Below are positions 42,167 to 51,096 of a stretch of 64,000 bases of DNA, in pieces. This DNA is from JAENVT01 sp031430695. Lineage in GTDB: Bacteria; Actinomycetota; Acidimicrobiia; Acidimicrobiales; Ilumatobacteraceae. Numbering within the stretch: the first letter of the stretch is position 1; every line of letters starts with the position of its first letter. Both the position numbers and the translations under genes were made by a program. Below the pieces are notes generated by a model. The model was not told the DNA's origin. It ran no database searches and worked only from the letters and a program-made list of their open reading frames with translations. The stretch covers positions 1-64,000 of the forward strand of contig JANPBZ010000142.1 in the NCBI GenBank assembly GCA_031430695.1, written 5' to 3'.

Positions 42167-43233
42167 ACATCCGCTCACTTCCGAAGGCGTTGTTGCACGA
42201 CCACCTCGACGGTGGTCTTCGGCCCGCGACAGTGATCGAGTTGGCCTCCGAGTATGGCTACACGAAGCTGCCAACGACCGATGTCGACGACCTCGCCGCC
42301 TGGTTCAACAGTGGCGCCAAACGCAACGACCTCGTGTTGTACCTCGAGACGTTCGCGCACACGGTCGGTGTCATGCAGCACCGCGACGCAATCGAGCGCG
42401 TTTCGTACGAGTGTGCACAAGATCTCGCCGCCGACGGAGTCGTGTACGCCGAGGTCCGCATGGCTCCCGAGCTGTGCACCGAGGCGGGCCTGACCCTTGA
42501 TGAGGCGGTAGAGGCGATGCTCGACGGTTTCCGCCGCGGTTCGGCCGGAACCGATCTGACGATCTACCTCATCTGTTCGGCAATGCGAACCGCGGCACGC
42601 AGCCGTGAGATCGCCGAGCTGGCAGTGCGCTGGCGCGATGCCGGTGTGGTCGGTTTCGACATCGCCGGCGCCGAGGAAGGCTTCCCGCCCACTCGTCATC
42701 TCGATGCGTTCGAGTACGTGCGTCGCGAGAACTTCCATACCACCATTCATGCCGGCGAGGCTTTCGGGTTGCCGAGCATCTGGGAGGCCGTGCAGTTCTG
42801 CGGGGCCGAACGTCTCGGCCACGGGGTGCGCATCGTCGACGACATCGTCGGGCCGCCGGGCGAGGAAGAGCTCGGGCGCTTGGCGGAATTCGTTCGTGAC
42901 CGCCGAATCCCATTGGAGCTGTGTCCGACCTCCAATCTCGGTACGGGTGTGTGCAAGACCATCGCCGAGCATCCCATCGGCATGCTGCGGCGACTGCGGT
43001 TCCGGGTCACCGTCAACACCGACAACCGGCTGATGAGCGCGACGTCGATGACCTACGAGATGGAACAGTTGGCAGAAGCCTTCGGTTGGGGCCTCGACGA
43101 TTTCGAATGGCTCACGATCAACGCGATGAAGAGCGCGTTCGCGGCCTTCCCCGAGCGACTGCGGATCATCAACGGAGTCGTCAAGCCGCGTTATGCACTC
43201 GCTCGTGCCGAGCAGAGCGTTGGGCTGAGCTGA
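42163..43233 (+). CDS. add: Adenosine deaminase
   Basis: Zinc hydrolase of 356 residues that converts adenosine to inosine. LLHDHLDGGLRP (zinc HxH near 12-14), FDIAGAEEGFPP, TIHAGEAFG (His/Glu near 195-198), LGHGVRIVDD and the catalytic TDNRLMS near 286 are all present. The last segment has TDN instead of the more usual TDDP; this variant occurs in actinobacterial Add proteins. It lies downstream of a nucleoside importer, fitting a salvage role. Confidence 0.93.
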   Translation: MNIRSLPKALLHDHLDGGLRPATVIELASEYGYTKLPTTDVDDLAAWFNSGAKRNDLVLYLETFAHTVGVMQHRDAIERVSYECAQDLAADGVVYAEVRMAPELCTEAGLTLDEAVEAMLDGFRRGSAGTDLTIYLICSAMRTAARSREIAELAVRWRDAGVVGFDIAGAEEGFPPTRHLDAFEYVRRENFHTTIHAGEAFGLPSIWEAVQFCGAERLGHGVRIVDDIVGPPGEEELGRLAEFVRDRRIPLELCPTSNLGTGVCKTIAEHPIGMLRRLRFRVTVNTDNRLMSATSMTYEMEQLAEAFGWGLDDFEWLTINAMKSAFAAFPERLRIINGVVKPRYALARAEQSVGLS

Positions 43234-43292
43234 GCTCGACAAGGTGAGACGAACCCGCTCTATATCGGGAGAATCTGCTCGGATTCGATCAA

Positions 43293-43401
43293 GCGTTTGA
43301 TGACTCCGGCCCCGCATCCGGGCGCCAGTCATCAAACGCACTGATCAAGAAGGTGCGTTTGATGACTCCGGCCCCGCATCCGCGCGCCAGTCATCACACG
43401 C
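43293..43401. repeat. Two tandem copies of a 47-bp palindromic repeat
   Basis: Copy 1 (43293-43339) has perfect 13-bp arms GCGTTTGATGACT / AGTCATCAAACGC; copy 2 (43355-43401) has the same arms with one mismatch. The 21-base interiors differ at one or two positions. They are spaced 62 bases apart in the gap between add and upp. They are too few for a CRISPR array and look REP-like. Confidence 0.85.
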
Positions 43402-43481
43402 CGTGGACCAACGCAATCATGCTTGCGTCGAGGAGCCGCCTGCTGAACTCGGTCTTTGCCTGAATCTGACACACTCGGGTC

Positions 43482-44123
43482 ATGACCGTCGCCGTCCATC
43501 TCGTCGAGCATCCCCTCATCGCCGATTCGCTGACCAGGGTGCGTGACAAAGACACACCCAACGCCCTCTTCCGGCAGGAGCTGGAGCGGATCGGCACGCT
43601 GCTGATCGCCGAGGCCACCAGGGGTCTCGCCACTCACGAGGTTCGGGTCATCACCCCGTTGGTGGCAACCTCGGGGCGAGCACTCTCGTCGCAGCCAGTG
43701 GTGGTACCGGTTCTCCGTGCCGGCCTCGGCTTCGTCCACGCAGCCCAGGAGCTGCTGCCGAACGCCGATGTCGGGTTCATCGGCGTGTCACGCGACGAAG
43801 AGACGTTCCAACCGAAGCCGTACGTCAACAAGTTGCCCGAGCATCTCGCCGGTCGGCAATGCATCGTGCTCGACCCCATGCTGGCCACCGGAGGCTCGTT
43901 GGCGCACACCTGCCAACTGCTGTTGGAACGCGGAGCAACGGGAACGATCATCGTCGTGTGCGTGTTGGCCGCGCCGGAGGGAATCGCCCACCTGAAAGCG
44001 GCCGGACTTCACCTGGCGATCTACACCGCCGCCGTCGACGAGCACCTCAACGAGCACGCCTTCATCGTCCCCGGCCTCGGCGACGCGGGCGACCGCCAGT
44101 TCGGCTCCCCCGCCTCCTCGTAG
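43482..44123 (+). CDS. upp: Uracil phosphoribosyltransferase
   Basis: A 213-residue enzyme converting uracil and PRPP to UMP. VHLVEHPLIADSLTRVRDKDTPNALFRQEL is the typical N-terminus, PVVVPVLRAGLGFVHAAQELLP follows, VLDPMLATGGSLAHT near 131-143 is the PRPP loop, and DAGDRQFG near the end is the uracil-binding hood. It belongs with the nucleoside salvage genes here. Confidence 0.96.
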   Translation: MTVAVHLVEHPLIADSLTRVRDKDTPNALFRQELERIGTLLIAEATRGLATHEVRVITPLVATSGRALSSQPVVVPVLRAGLGFVHAAQELLPNADVGFIGVSRDEETFQPKPYVNKLPEHLAGRQCIVLDPMLATGGSLAHTCQLLLERGATGTIIVVCVLAAPEGIAHLKAAGLHLAIYTAAVDEHLNEHAFIVPGLGDAGDRQFGSPASS

Positions 44124-44133
44124 ACCCGCTGAC

Positions 44134-44204
44134 CGAGTGTTTGTCGCCCGCCCGGGGTGGCTGCAAACACTCGTTTGCGCCGCTCCGGGCCGCAAACACT
44201 CGGT
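44134..44204. repeat. 71-bp palindromic intergenic repeat, copy 2
   Basis: Perfect 11-bp inverted ends CCGAGTGTTTG / CAAACACTCGG, with an extra internal GCAAACACTCG and the shared GCCCGCCCGGGGTG core. Same length and same placement (between convergent stops) as the element at 33474-33544. Confidence 0.75.
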
Positions 44205-44208
44205 TGGG

Positions 44209-45795
44209 TTAGAGGAGCTCGGCGAGCGAGTCCAGATATGGCGCAGGATCGATGTCGATGCCCTCTCCATACAGCTTGACCTTTGGCTCAGTGCCACTCG
44301 GACGAAGTTGCAGGCGTAACTCGTCGCCGAGTTGCAGTCGCAACAACCCGGCTTCGTCGAACCATTCGACGGTCGTCACCGATCGATCGTCGACCTCGGT
44401 CGGTGGCTTGGCGCGCAGACGCTCCACAGCGGCGAGCCCATCGACGGGTGGCATCTTCACCGAGAGGTCGGCCATGACATGCCGGCCGAATCGGGCGCTG
44501 ATCGCATCGAGCCGACCTTGCAGGGTCACGCCCTCAGCGGCGGCCAGGGCTGCGACCTCGGCCAGCAACACCGCCGCGCTGATGCCATCCTTGTCGAGCG
44601 GCCGGCTGCACACGAGATACCCGAGGGCCTGCTCGTAACCGAACACGAAATGCGATTCGGGATGGCCCAACACCGTATGACCGATCCATTTGAACCCGGT
44701 GTACGTCTCGGCGAATTGCACCCCGTACTCGACTGCCATCTTCGACAGCAACGACGACGAGACCAGCGTCGTGATGACCAGGCGATCGTCGCCCGCGGTG
44801 TGGCGCAAGATGTGGTCGGCGAGCAGCCACCCGATCTCGTCACCCTGCAGTCGCCGCCAGCCGCCTTCTGGCGTGGGGATTGCTGCACCGAGGCGATCGG
44901 CGTCAGGGTCGTTGCACAGCGCGATCGCCGCATCGCACGCCGCCGCCTGGGCCAACAGCAGGTCCATCGCGCCGGGCTCTTCGGGGTTGGGGAACGAGAC
45001 CGTCGGAAACGCAGCGTCGGGTTGTTGTTGCTCGGCGACGACGAACGGCGTGGGGAAGCCGGCGCGGTCGAATGCAGCCACCAAGGTGTCGCCGCCGACA
45101 CCGTGCATGGCCGAGTAGGCCGCCGGCACACCGGCGAGATCGGCACGAAGTCGGACCGCAGGTATGCAAGCGAGGTACGCCTGCACGTACGAATCGTCGA
45201 GCCATTCGATCAACGGATCATCCGGCGCCGACATCAGCACCGCACATGGATCGATCAGGTCGATGCACTTCGCAATTTCGGCGTCGACCGGAGAGACGAT
45301 CTGCGCACCATTGGCGGTGAACACCTTGTAGCCGTTGTCGGCCGGAGGGTTGTGCGATGCAGTGACCACCACACCGGCTGCAGCGCCGACACCGACGATG
45401 TTCCACGCCAGCACCGGCGTCGGCACGATGTGGGGAAAAATCATTGCCCTCACGCCGCGTGCCGCGCATACCCGTGCCGTGTCGAGTGCGAACGAATCGC
45501 TCTTTCGTCGGGCGTCGTAGCCGATGATCACACCTCGAGCAGCAGCATCGGCCTCCGCCTTCAACAGATACTCGACAAGACCGGCGGCGGCCTGTTGCAC
45601 CACCAAACGGTTCATCCGTTGTGGCCCGGCACCCACCGCAGCGCGGAGACCTGCCGTCCCGAATTGCAGCCGACCATCGAACCGAACGGCCAATTCGTCA
45701 TCGGAGCCGGCGAGCAAGGACTCCAGCTCCGCACGCATGTCGGCATCGGGTTCGGCGGCCAGCCACCGGCGCGCCTCGCTGCGGAAATCGCTCAT
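44209..45795 (-). CDS. Phosphoglucomutase/phosphomannomutase family protein
   Basis: A 528-residue alpha-D-phosphohexomutase. The phosphoserine loop is TASHNPPADNGYK with Ser147; the metal loop is CNDPDADRLGAA near 285; the sugar-binding loop is GYEQALGYLV near 385; the phosphate-binding end is RPSGTEPKVKLYGEG near 505. The Asp-to-Gly early sequence FGTAGLRAAVGAG places it with PGM2-like/phosphopentomutase-type enzymes, which would fit nucleoside sugar recycling. Its start overlaps the stop of the kinase gene upstream. Confidence 0.92.
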   Translation of the reverse strand: MSDFRSEARRWLAAEPDADMRAELESLLAGSDDELAVRFDGRLQFGTAGLRAAVGAGPQRMNRLVVQQAAAGLVEYLLKAEADAAARGVIIGYDARRKSDSFALDTARVCAARGVRAMIFPHIVPTPVLAWNIVGVGAAAGVVVTASHNPPADNGYKVFTANGAQIVSPVDAEIAKCIDLIDPCAVLMSAPDDPLIEWLDDSYVQAYLACIPAVRLRADLAGVPAAYSAMHGVGGDTLVAAFDRAGFPTPFVVAEQQQPDAAFPTVSFPNPEEPGAMDLLLAQAAACDAAIALCNDPDADRLGAAIPTPEGGWRRLQGDEIGWLLADHILRHTAGDDRLVITTLVSSSLLSKMAVEYGVQFAETYTGFKWIGHTVLGHPESHFVFGYEQALGYLVCSRPLDKDGISAAVLLAEVAALAAAEGVTLQGRLDAISARFGRHVMADLSVKMPPVDGLAAVERLRAKPPTEVDDRSVTTVEWFDEAGLLRLQLGDELRLQLRPSGTEPKVKLYGEGIDIDPAPYLDSLAELL

Positions 45796-46772
45796 GGCAA
45801 GAGCGTACGCAACTCCACCAACGGTCGCGGACCGACGTGTGAGATCACTTCAGCAGCGGCGATCGCCCCGAAATGTGCGCAGTCGCTCAGCGGCCGGCGA
45901 CGCGTGTAGCCGTACAGGAAACCTGCGGCAAACAGGTCGCCGGCGCCGGTTGTATCGAGCACATGGTCGACCGGTCGAGCCGGGGCGCGCAACACGTCGT
46001 CGGGAGTGACGACCATGCAGCCATCGGCCCCGGTCGTGATGACTGCCAGCGAGCAGTCGTGGCGCACGGCGCGCAGCGCTTCGTCCATCGAGTCGACCTC
46101 GTACAGCGACATCAACTCGGCCTCGTTACCGAACAGAAGGTCGACCTCGTCCGTCACCAGCGCCCGAAAGTCGTCGCGGTGGCGGTCGACGCAGAACGAG
46201 TCGCTCAACGTCAGCGAGACGAGACGATCGTTAGCGTGAGCCACGCGCGCGGCATAGCGGAAAGCCTCCTTGGCCTCGGGCCGGTCGTAGAGGTAGCCCT
46301 CCATGTACAGCACCTCGCCAACGGCAACGGTGTCGGCATCGATGTCGGTCGGGCAGAGCAGCGACGACACACCGAGGTAGGTGTTCATCGTTCGCTGCGC
46401 ATCAGGTGTGACAACGATGATGCACCGACCGGTCGGTGTGCCCTCAGCCGGCGCGCCCGGGCGGAACTGCACACCGACGGCGCGGCAATCGTGGCCGAAC
46501 ACTCGGCCGAGCTCGTCGTCGCTGACCTTGCCGATGTAGGCCGCCGTGCCCCCGAACGAGGCGACGCCACACATCGTGTTGGCGGCAGATCCTCCGCTCA
46601 TCTCGATCGCACCACCGAGCGCCTCATACAGATACAAGGCTCGATCGGTGTCGACCAACGTCATCGACCCCTTCACCAACTCGTGTCGACCGATGAACAT
46701 GTCGTCTGCATGAGCGATGACATCGACCAGTGCATTGCCGATCCCGACGACGTCATATTGAATTCCCGGCAC
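45792..46772 (-). CDS. PfkB-family carbohydrate/nucleoside kinase (adenosine kinase-like)
   Basis: A 326-residue ribokinase-fold kinase. GTG 46772 begins just before VVGIGNALVDVIAHADD; longer in-frame starts overlap the divergent aminopeptidase gene. The substrate region MSGGSAANTMCGVASFGG and the anion hole/catalytic Asp in DTTGAGDLFAAGFLYG are intact. The pattern matches bacterial adenosine/inosine kinases. It is cotranscribed with the phosphohexomutase. Confidence 0.9.
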   Translation of the reverse strand: MPGIQYDVVGIGNALVDVIAHADDMFIGRHELVKGSMTLVDTDRALYLYEALGGAIEMSGGSAANTMCGVASFGGTAAYIGKVSDDELGRVFGHDCRAVGVQFRPGAPAEGTPTGRCIIVVTPDAQRTMNTYLGVSSLLCPTDIDADTVAVGEVLYMEGYLYDRPEAKEAFRYAARVAHANDRLVSLTLSDSFCVDRHRDDFRALVTDEVDLLFGNEAELMSLYEVDSMDEALRAVRHDCSLAVITTGADGCMVVTPDDVLRAPARPVDHVLDTTGAGDLFAAGFLYGYTRRRPLSDCAHFGAIAAAEVISHVGPRPLVELRTLLP

Positions 46773-46819
46773 GACGGTGCAGGCTACCGGCCACAGTCGC
46801 CGCGGGTACGCTCCTTGCC

Positions 46820-49327
46820 GTGAGCGACAACCCCTACCGCCTTCCACACACCGTTGTTCCGAGCCGCTATCACTTGTCACTCGAACCGGATCTCGGCAGT
46901 GCGACCTTCGCTGGCACAGTGTCGATCGACGTGACGTCGACCGAACCGGTCGAGTCGTTAGCGCTCAACGCCGACGAGTTACATATCGCCTCGGTCTACA
47001 TCGATGGCGCAGAGGTTGCGTTTCATCTCGATACGGTCGCTGAGCGACTGGTGATCGAGTCCGCACTCGACGCCGGCGACGCTGTGATCGACATCACTTT
47101 CACCGGAACGCTCAACGACAAGCTGCGCGGCTGGTACCGCAGCACGTTCAACGACGCCGACGGCGTCGAACGGGTCATCGCCACGACCCAGATGCAAGCA
47201 ACTGATTGCCGACGTGCCTTCCCGTGCTTCGACGAGCCCGACTTCAAGGCCGTCTTCGAGATCACGCTGGTCGTCGAGCCCGACTTGCTGGCGGTCTCCA
47301 ATGGGCCCGAGGTCGGTCGTCTGGCTCGTGACGACGGTAAGCACGTCGTGCTCTTCAAGCCAACGATGGTGATGAGCACGTATCTCGTCGCGTTCGTGGT
47401 CGGTCCGCTGGAAGCAACCGAAGCGATCGATGTCGACGGCATTCCGCTTCGCGTCGTCCATGTGCCCGGCAAGGGTCACCTCACGGAGTTCGCACTCGAA
47501 ATCGGCGCGTATTCGCTGCGCTGGTACCAGCGCTACTACGGCATTCCGTATCCGAGCGACAAAGTCGACATGCTCGCTCTTCCCGACTTTGCGGCGGGGG
47601 CGATGGAGAACCTTGGTTGCATCACATACCGCGAGAGCCTGTTGCTGGCCGATCCGAAGACTGCAACGCAGTACGAGTTGCAGAACGTCGCTGATGTCGT
47701 TGCCCATGAGGTGGCCCACATGTGGTTTGGCGATCTGGTGACGATGAGATGGTGGAACGGCATCTGGCTGAACGAAGCCTTCGCGACGTTCATGGAGATC
47801 GCCTGTTGCGATGCGTTCCGCCCCGATTGGCTGCGGTGGACGACGTTCAGCCTCGAGCGCAGCGTGGCGTTCGAGACCGATTCGTTGGCCAGCACGCGCT
47901 CGGTCGAATTTCCGGTCGAGGCGCCAGCCGATTGTGACGGAATGTTCGACGTGCTGACCTACCAGAAGGGCGGCTCGCTGCTGCGCATGCTCGAGCAGTA
48001 TCTCGGAACCGAAGAGTTTCGACAGGGAATCAGCCTCTACTTGACGACTCACGCCTACGGCAACACCGAGACCGGCGACCTATGGGATGCCATCGAGAAG
48101 GTCAACCCGACGGTGCCAGTGCGCACGTTGATGGATTCGTGGATCTGGCAGCCGGGGTACCCACTGATCTCGGCTCGCCTCGACGGAAGCGAACTGGTGT
48201 TGAACCAGCAGCGGTTCGCCTATGCCGACACCGACGATCCGACGCTGTTCGTCGTGCCGATCCACCTGTCGATCAACGGGATCGAGTCGAAGCTGCTGCT
48301 CGAATCCGCTCAGGCGCGGATCGCGCTTCCCTCACCCGACGCCACCGTCGTCGTCAATGCCGGCGGGCACGGGTTCATGCGCGTTGCCTACGACGACGAG
48401 TTGCGGGCCCGTCTCAACGGCGACGCGCTGATGGGTCTGAGCGTGATCGAGCGATACAACCTGGTCGACGACGCATGGAACGCCGTCATCACCGGGAGAT
48501 TGGCCGCAGCCGACTTCCTCAGCTTCGTCGAGGCGTTCCAGGGCGATCGTGACCTCGCGGTCTGGCAGGCGATCGCGGTGGGACTGCGGGGTCTCGGCCG
48601 CCTCGTCGACGGGCCGGCGTACGCGGCACTGCAACAACGCATCGCCGACCTCGTCCGTCCCGTCACCGCCGATCTCGGTTGGGCGCCTGCTGAAGGCGAA
48701 TCCGATCTCGCCTCCAAGCTCCGCGGCTTGTTGGTCAGTCTGCTCGCCGTACAGGGCAACGATGCCGACGCCCAGGCCCGCTGTCGCGACATGCTCGCTG
48801 ATCACTCGACCGACCCGGAGCTGGCCGCCGCCGCCGCAACAGCCGTCGCCTCGATTGGAACCGATGTCGATTTCGAGCAGTACGTCGAACGTTTTCGTAC
48901 AGCGGACACACCGCAGCTCAAACTGAGGTACATGCACGCGCTCGCCGACTTCCCGACCGAGGATCAGATTCGTCGCACGATCGATCTCGCCCTGTCGGGC
49001 GATGTGAAGACCCAGGACGCACCATTCCTGTTGAATCGGTGCATCGCCAACAGACAGCACGGCTCGATGGCGTGGGAAAATGTCCGTCGCCAGTGGCCGG
49101 AACTGCTCGAACGATTCCCCAACAACACGATCGTGCGCATGGTCGGCTCCATCACGACGTTGACCACGCCGCACCTCGTAGCCGACGTGCAGGGATTCTT
49201 TTCCGAGCACCCCATCCCTCAGGCCGTGAAGACACTCGAGCAGTTGCTCGAACGTCAACGCGTCAACGCCGATCTGCGCGCCCGCGAAGCAGAGCCTCTG
49301 GCTGCTGCCTTGGCAGCCGCCGGCTAG
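46820..49327 (+). CDS. pepN: M1-family aminopeptidase N
   Basis: Zinc aminopeptidase of 835 residues that removes N-terminal amino acids from peptides. GAMEN near 259-263 binds the peptide N-terminus; HEVAHMWFGD near 296 and the downstream Glu in NEAFATFME near 318 bind zinc. An ERAP1-like C-terminal helical domain fills the second half. The GTG at 46820 (SDNPYRLPHTVVP) matches the family start. Its TAG overlaps the stop of the convergent acyl-CoA ligase. Confidence 0.95.
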   Translation: MSDNPYRLPHTVVPSRYHLSLEPDLGSATFAGTVSIDVTSTEPVESLALNADELHIASVYIDGAEVAFHLDTVAERLVIESALDAGDAVIDITFTGTLNDKLRGWYRSTFNDADGVERVIATTQMQATDCRRAFPCFDEPDFKAVFEITLVVEPDLLAVSNGPEVGRLARDDGKHVVLFKPTMVMSTYLVAFVVGPLEATEAIDVDGIPLRVVHVPGKGHLTEFALEIGAYSLRWYQRYYGIPYPSDKVDMLALPDFAAGAMENLGCITYRESLLLADPKTATQYELQNVADVVAHEVAHMWFGDLVTMRWWNGIWLNEAFATFMEIACCDAFRPDWLRWTTFSLERSVAFETDSLASTRSVEFPVEAPADCDGMFDVLTYQKGGSLLRMLEQYLGTEEFRQGISLYLTTHAYGNTETGDLWDAIEKVNPTVPVRTLMDSWIWQPGYPLISARLDGSELVLNQQRFAYADTDDPTLFVVPIHLSINGIESKLLLESAQARIALPSPDATVVVNAGGHGFMRVAYDDELRARLNGDALMGLSVIERYNLVDDAWNAVITGRLAAADFLSFVEAFQGDRDLAVWQAIAVGLRGLGRLVDGPAYAALQQRIADLVRPVTADLGWAPAEGESDLASKLRGLLVSLLAVQGNDADAQARCRDMLADHSTDPELAAAAATAVASIGTDVDFEQYVERFRTADTPQLKLRYMHALADFPTEDQIRRTIDLALSGDVKTQDAPFLLNRCIANRQHGSMAWENVRRQWPELLERFPNNTIVRMVGSITTLTTPHLVADVQGFFSEHPIPQAVKTLEQLLERQRVNADLRAREAEPLAAALAAAG

Positions 49328-50934
49328 GCCAGTTTCTCGATGTCGAGCTGGTCAGCGGCATGCCGGGCGCGGAGCACCTTCTTGTCGAACTTGCCGACGC
49401 TGGTCTTCGGGACTTCGGCGATGAACGTCCATCGTTCTGGAAGGCAGAACTTTGCGGTCCGCTCGGCCAGCCAGCCGCGTAGCTCGGCTGCCGTGACCTG
49501 CGAATCCGACTTGCGCACTACACACGCCAGTGGACGTTCGTCCCATCGCTCGTCGGGCACACCGATGACGGCCGCCTCGGCGATATCGGGGTGACCCATG
49601 AGGGCATTCTCGAGGTCGACCGACGACACCCACTCGCCACCTGATTTGATCACGTCCTTTGCCCGATCGCTGATCATCACGTAGCCATTCGCGGATACCG
49701 AAGCAACGTCACCTGTGCGAAGCCAGCCATCGTGGAACTTCTCGGGATCGTCGACCAGGTAGTACGACGCCGTGATCCACGGCCCACGCACTTCGATCTC
49801 TCCCAGTGATTCGCCGTCCCACGCGACAGTTGCCCCATTGTCGTCAGTGATGCGCAGTTCGACACCAGGCAGGACTCGGCCGGTTCGTGTGCGCCACGTG
49901 ACCTCGTCGTCGTCGCCCATGTCTTTCGGCGGATGACCGATCGCACACACGGGACTGGTCTCTGTCATGCCCCAGCCCTGCACGATGGGAACCCCGAAGA
50001 CGTCGAGGTAGCCCTGAATCAACGCTCGTGGCACCGCTGACCCACCGCACATCACCAGACGCAACGACGAGAGATCGGCGGCACGGCCGTTGTTCAACAG
50101 ATCGGTCAAGACGGTCGGGACCGCACCCGTCAACGTCGGTCGCGTCTCTTCGATGATCCGGCTCAGCGGCGCCGCCTGAAGGAACTGTTGCGGGAAGACC
50201 AGGTCGGCACCGACCATCCACGCCGCGTACGGCGTTCCCCACGCGTTGGCGTGAAACATGGGCACGATCACCAGCATCCGGTCGCTTTCGGCAAGGGCGA
50301 TGTTGGCCGTCGAGGTGACCATCATCGAGTGCAGGAAGGTGCTGCGATGGCTGTACATCACACCCTTGGGATTGCCGGTGGTGCCGCTCGTGTAACACAT
50401 CGCCATGCCGGTGCGCTCGTCGAGATCGGGATAGTCGTAGCCGGTCTGCTCGGCTGCCAGCAGCGCGTCGTAGTCCAGCGTGTCGCCGAGCGCCGAGGTG
50501 TCGCCTGCGCCCTTGACGATGATGTGCTTGACCGATGTCAGCTGATCGCGAACCTTGGCAAGCAACGGGATGATCGACGCGTCGACGATGATCACCTGGT
50601 CGTCGGCGTGGTTGATGACGTAGCTGAGCTGGTCAGGGAAGAGACGGATGTTCAACGTATGCAGCACCGCGCCCATGCATGGCACGGCCAGGTACGCCTC
50701 GAGGTGCGTCTGGTTGTTCCACATGAAGGTGCCGACGCGGTCGCCGGACTGAATACCCAGCCGGGTCAGCGCAGCGGCCAACTGATCCGCCCGATTGGCG
50801 ACCTCGGCGAACGTGGACTCGATGTACCCGTCACCTGTGAAGGTGATGACCTTGCTGTTGGCATGAACGGTGCGTCCGTGTTCGAGGATTGGTCGAATCG
50901 TCAACGGATAGTCCTGCATGGTGCTGAGCAGCAT
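49324..50934 (-). CDS. Long-chain fatty-acid/acyl-CoA ligase (AMP-forming)
   Basis: ANL-family enzyme of 536 residues that activates a carboxylic acid as AMP ester and then CoA thioester. AMP-binding motif MCYTSGTTGNPKGVMYSHRS near 180, QGWGMTETSPVC near 315, WLRTGD near 415, and the C-terminal catalytic Lys in TSVGKFDKKVL near 515. The ending resembles medium/long-chain FadD enzymes. A palindrome lies upstream at 51013. Confidence 0.93.
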   Translation of the reverse strand: MLLSTMQDYPLTIRPILEHGRTVHANSKVITFTGDGYIESTFAEVANRADQLAAALTRLGIQSGDRVGTFMWNNQTHLEAYLAVPCMGAVLHTLNIRLFPDQLSYVINHADDQVIIVDASIIPLLAKVRDQLTSVKHIIVKGAGDTSALGDTLDYDALLAAEQTGYDYPDLDERTGMAMCYTSGTTGNPKGVMYSHRSTFLHSMMVTSTANIALAESDRMLVIVPMFHANAWGTPYAAWMVGADLVFPQQFLQAAPLSRIIEETRPTLTGAVPTVLTDLLNNGRAADLSSLRLVMCGGSAVPRALIQGYLDVFGVPIVQGWGMTETSPVCAIGHPPKDMGDDDEVTWRTRTGRVLPGVELRITDDNGATVAWDGESLGEIEVRGPWITASYYLVDDPEKFHDGWLRTGDVASVSANGYVMISDRAKDVIKSGGEWVSSVDLENALMGHPDIAEAAVIGVPDERWDERPLACVVRKSDSQVTAAELRGWLAERTAKFCLPERWTFIAEVPKTSVGKFDKKVLRARHAADQLDIEKLA

Positions 50935-51012
50935 CGAGTCCCCCTGTGGTCGTCAGTGCGGGTCACGTTAGCCCGCATCCCGTCAGCGTTGACTGTGCGG
51001 CCCGAGTGGGCC

Positions 51013-51025
51013 AAATGGGCCATTT
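51013..51025. promoter_or_regulatory. Perfect palindrome in the gap before two divergent genes
   Basis: AAATGG-G-CCATTT, 13 bp, perfect around a central G. It sits in the 162-bp gap between the acyl-CoA ligase and the membrane protein gene, so it could serve as an operator for either. Confidence 0.35.
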
Positions 51026-51096
51026 CCAATCTCACCGATGGACGGCAGACAACACCCGACTAGTCTTAAGCCAATTCGTATGGCTGGGACGCTGGG

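Noticed and set aside
43293..44204. CRISPR array from the repeated palindromes
   Set aside because: Only two copies of each unit, long internal symmetry, a spacer of 15 bases and no cas gene.
44332..46823. Long forward frames opposite the phosphohexomutase and PfkB kinase genes
   Set aside because: Both reverse-strand genes carry complete catalytic motifs; the forward translations have no recognisable domain.
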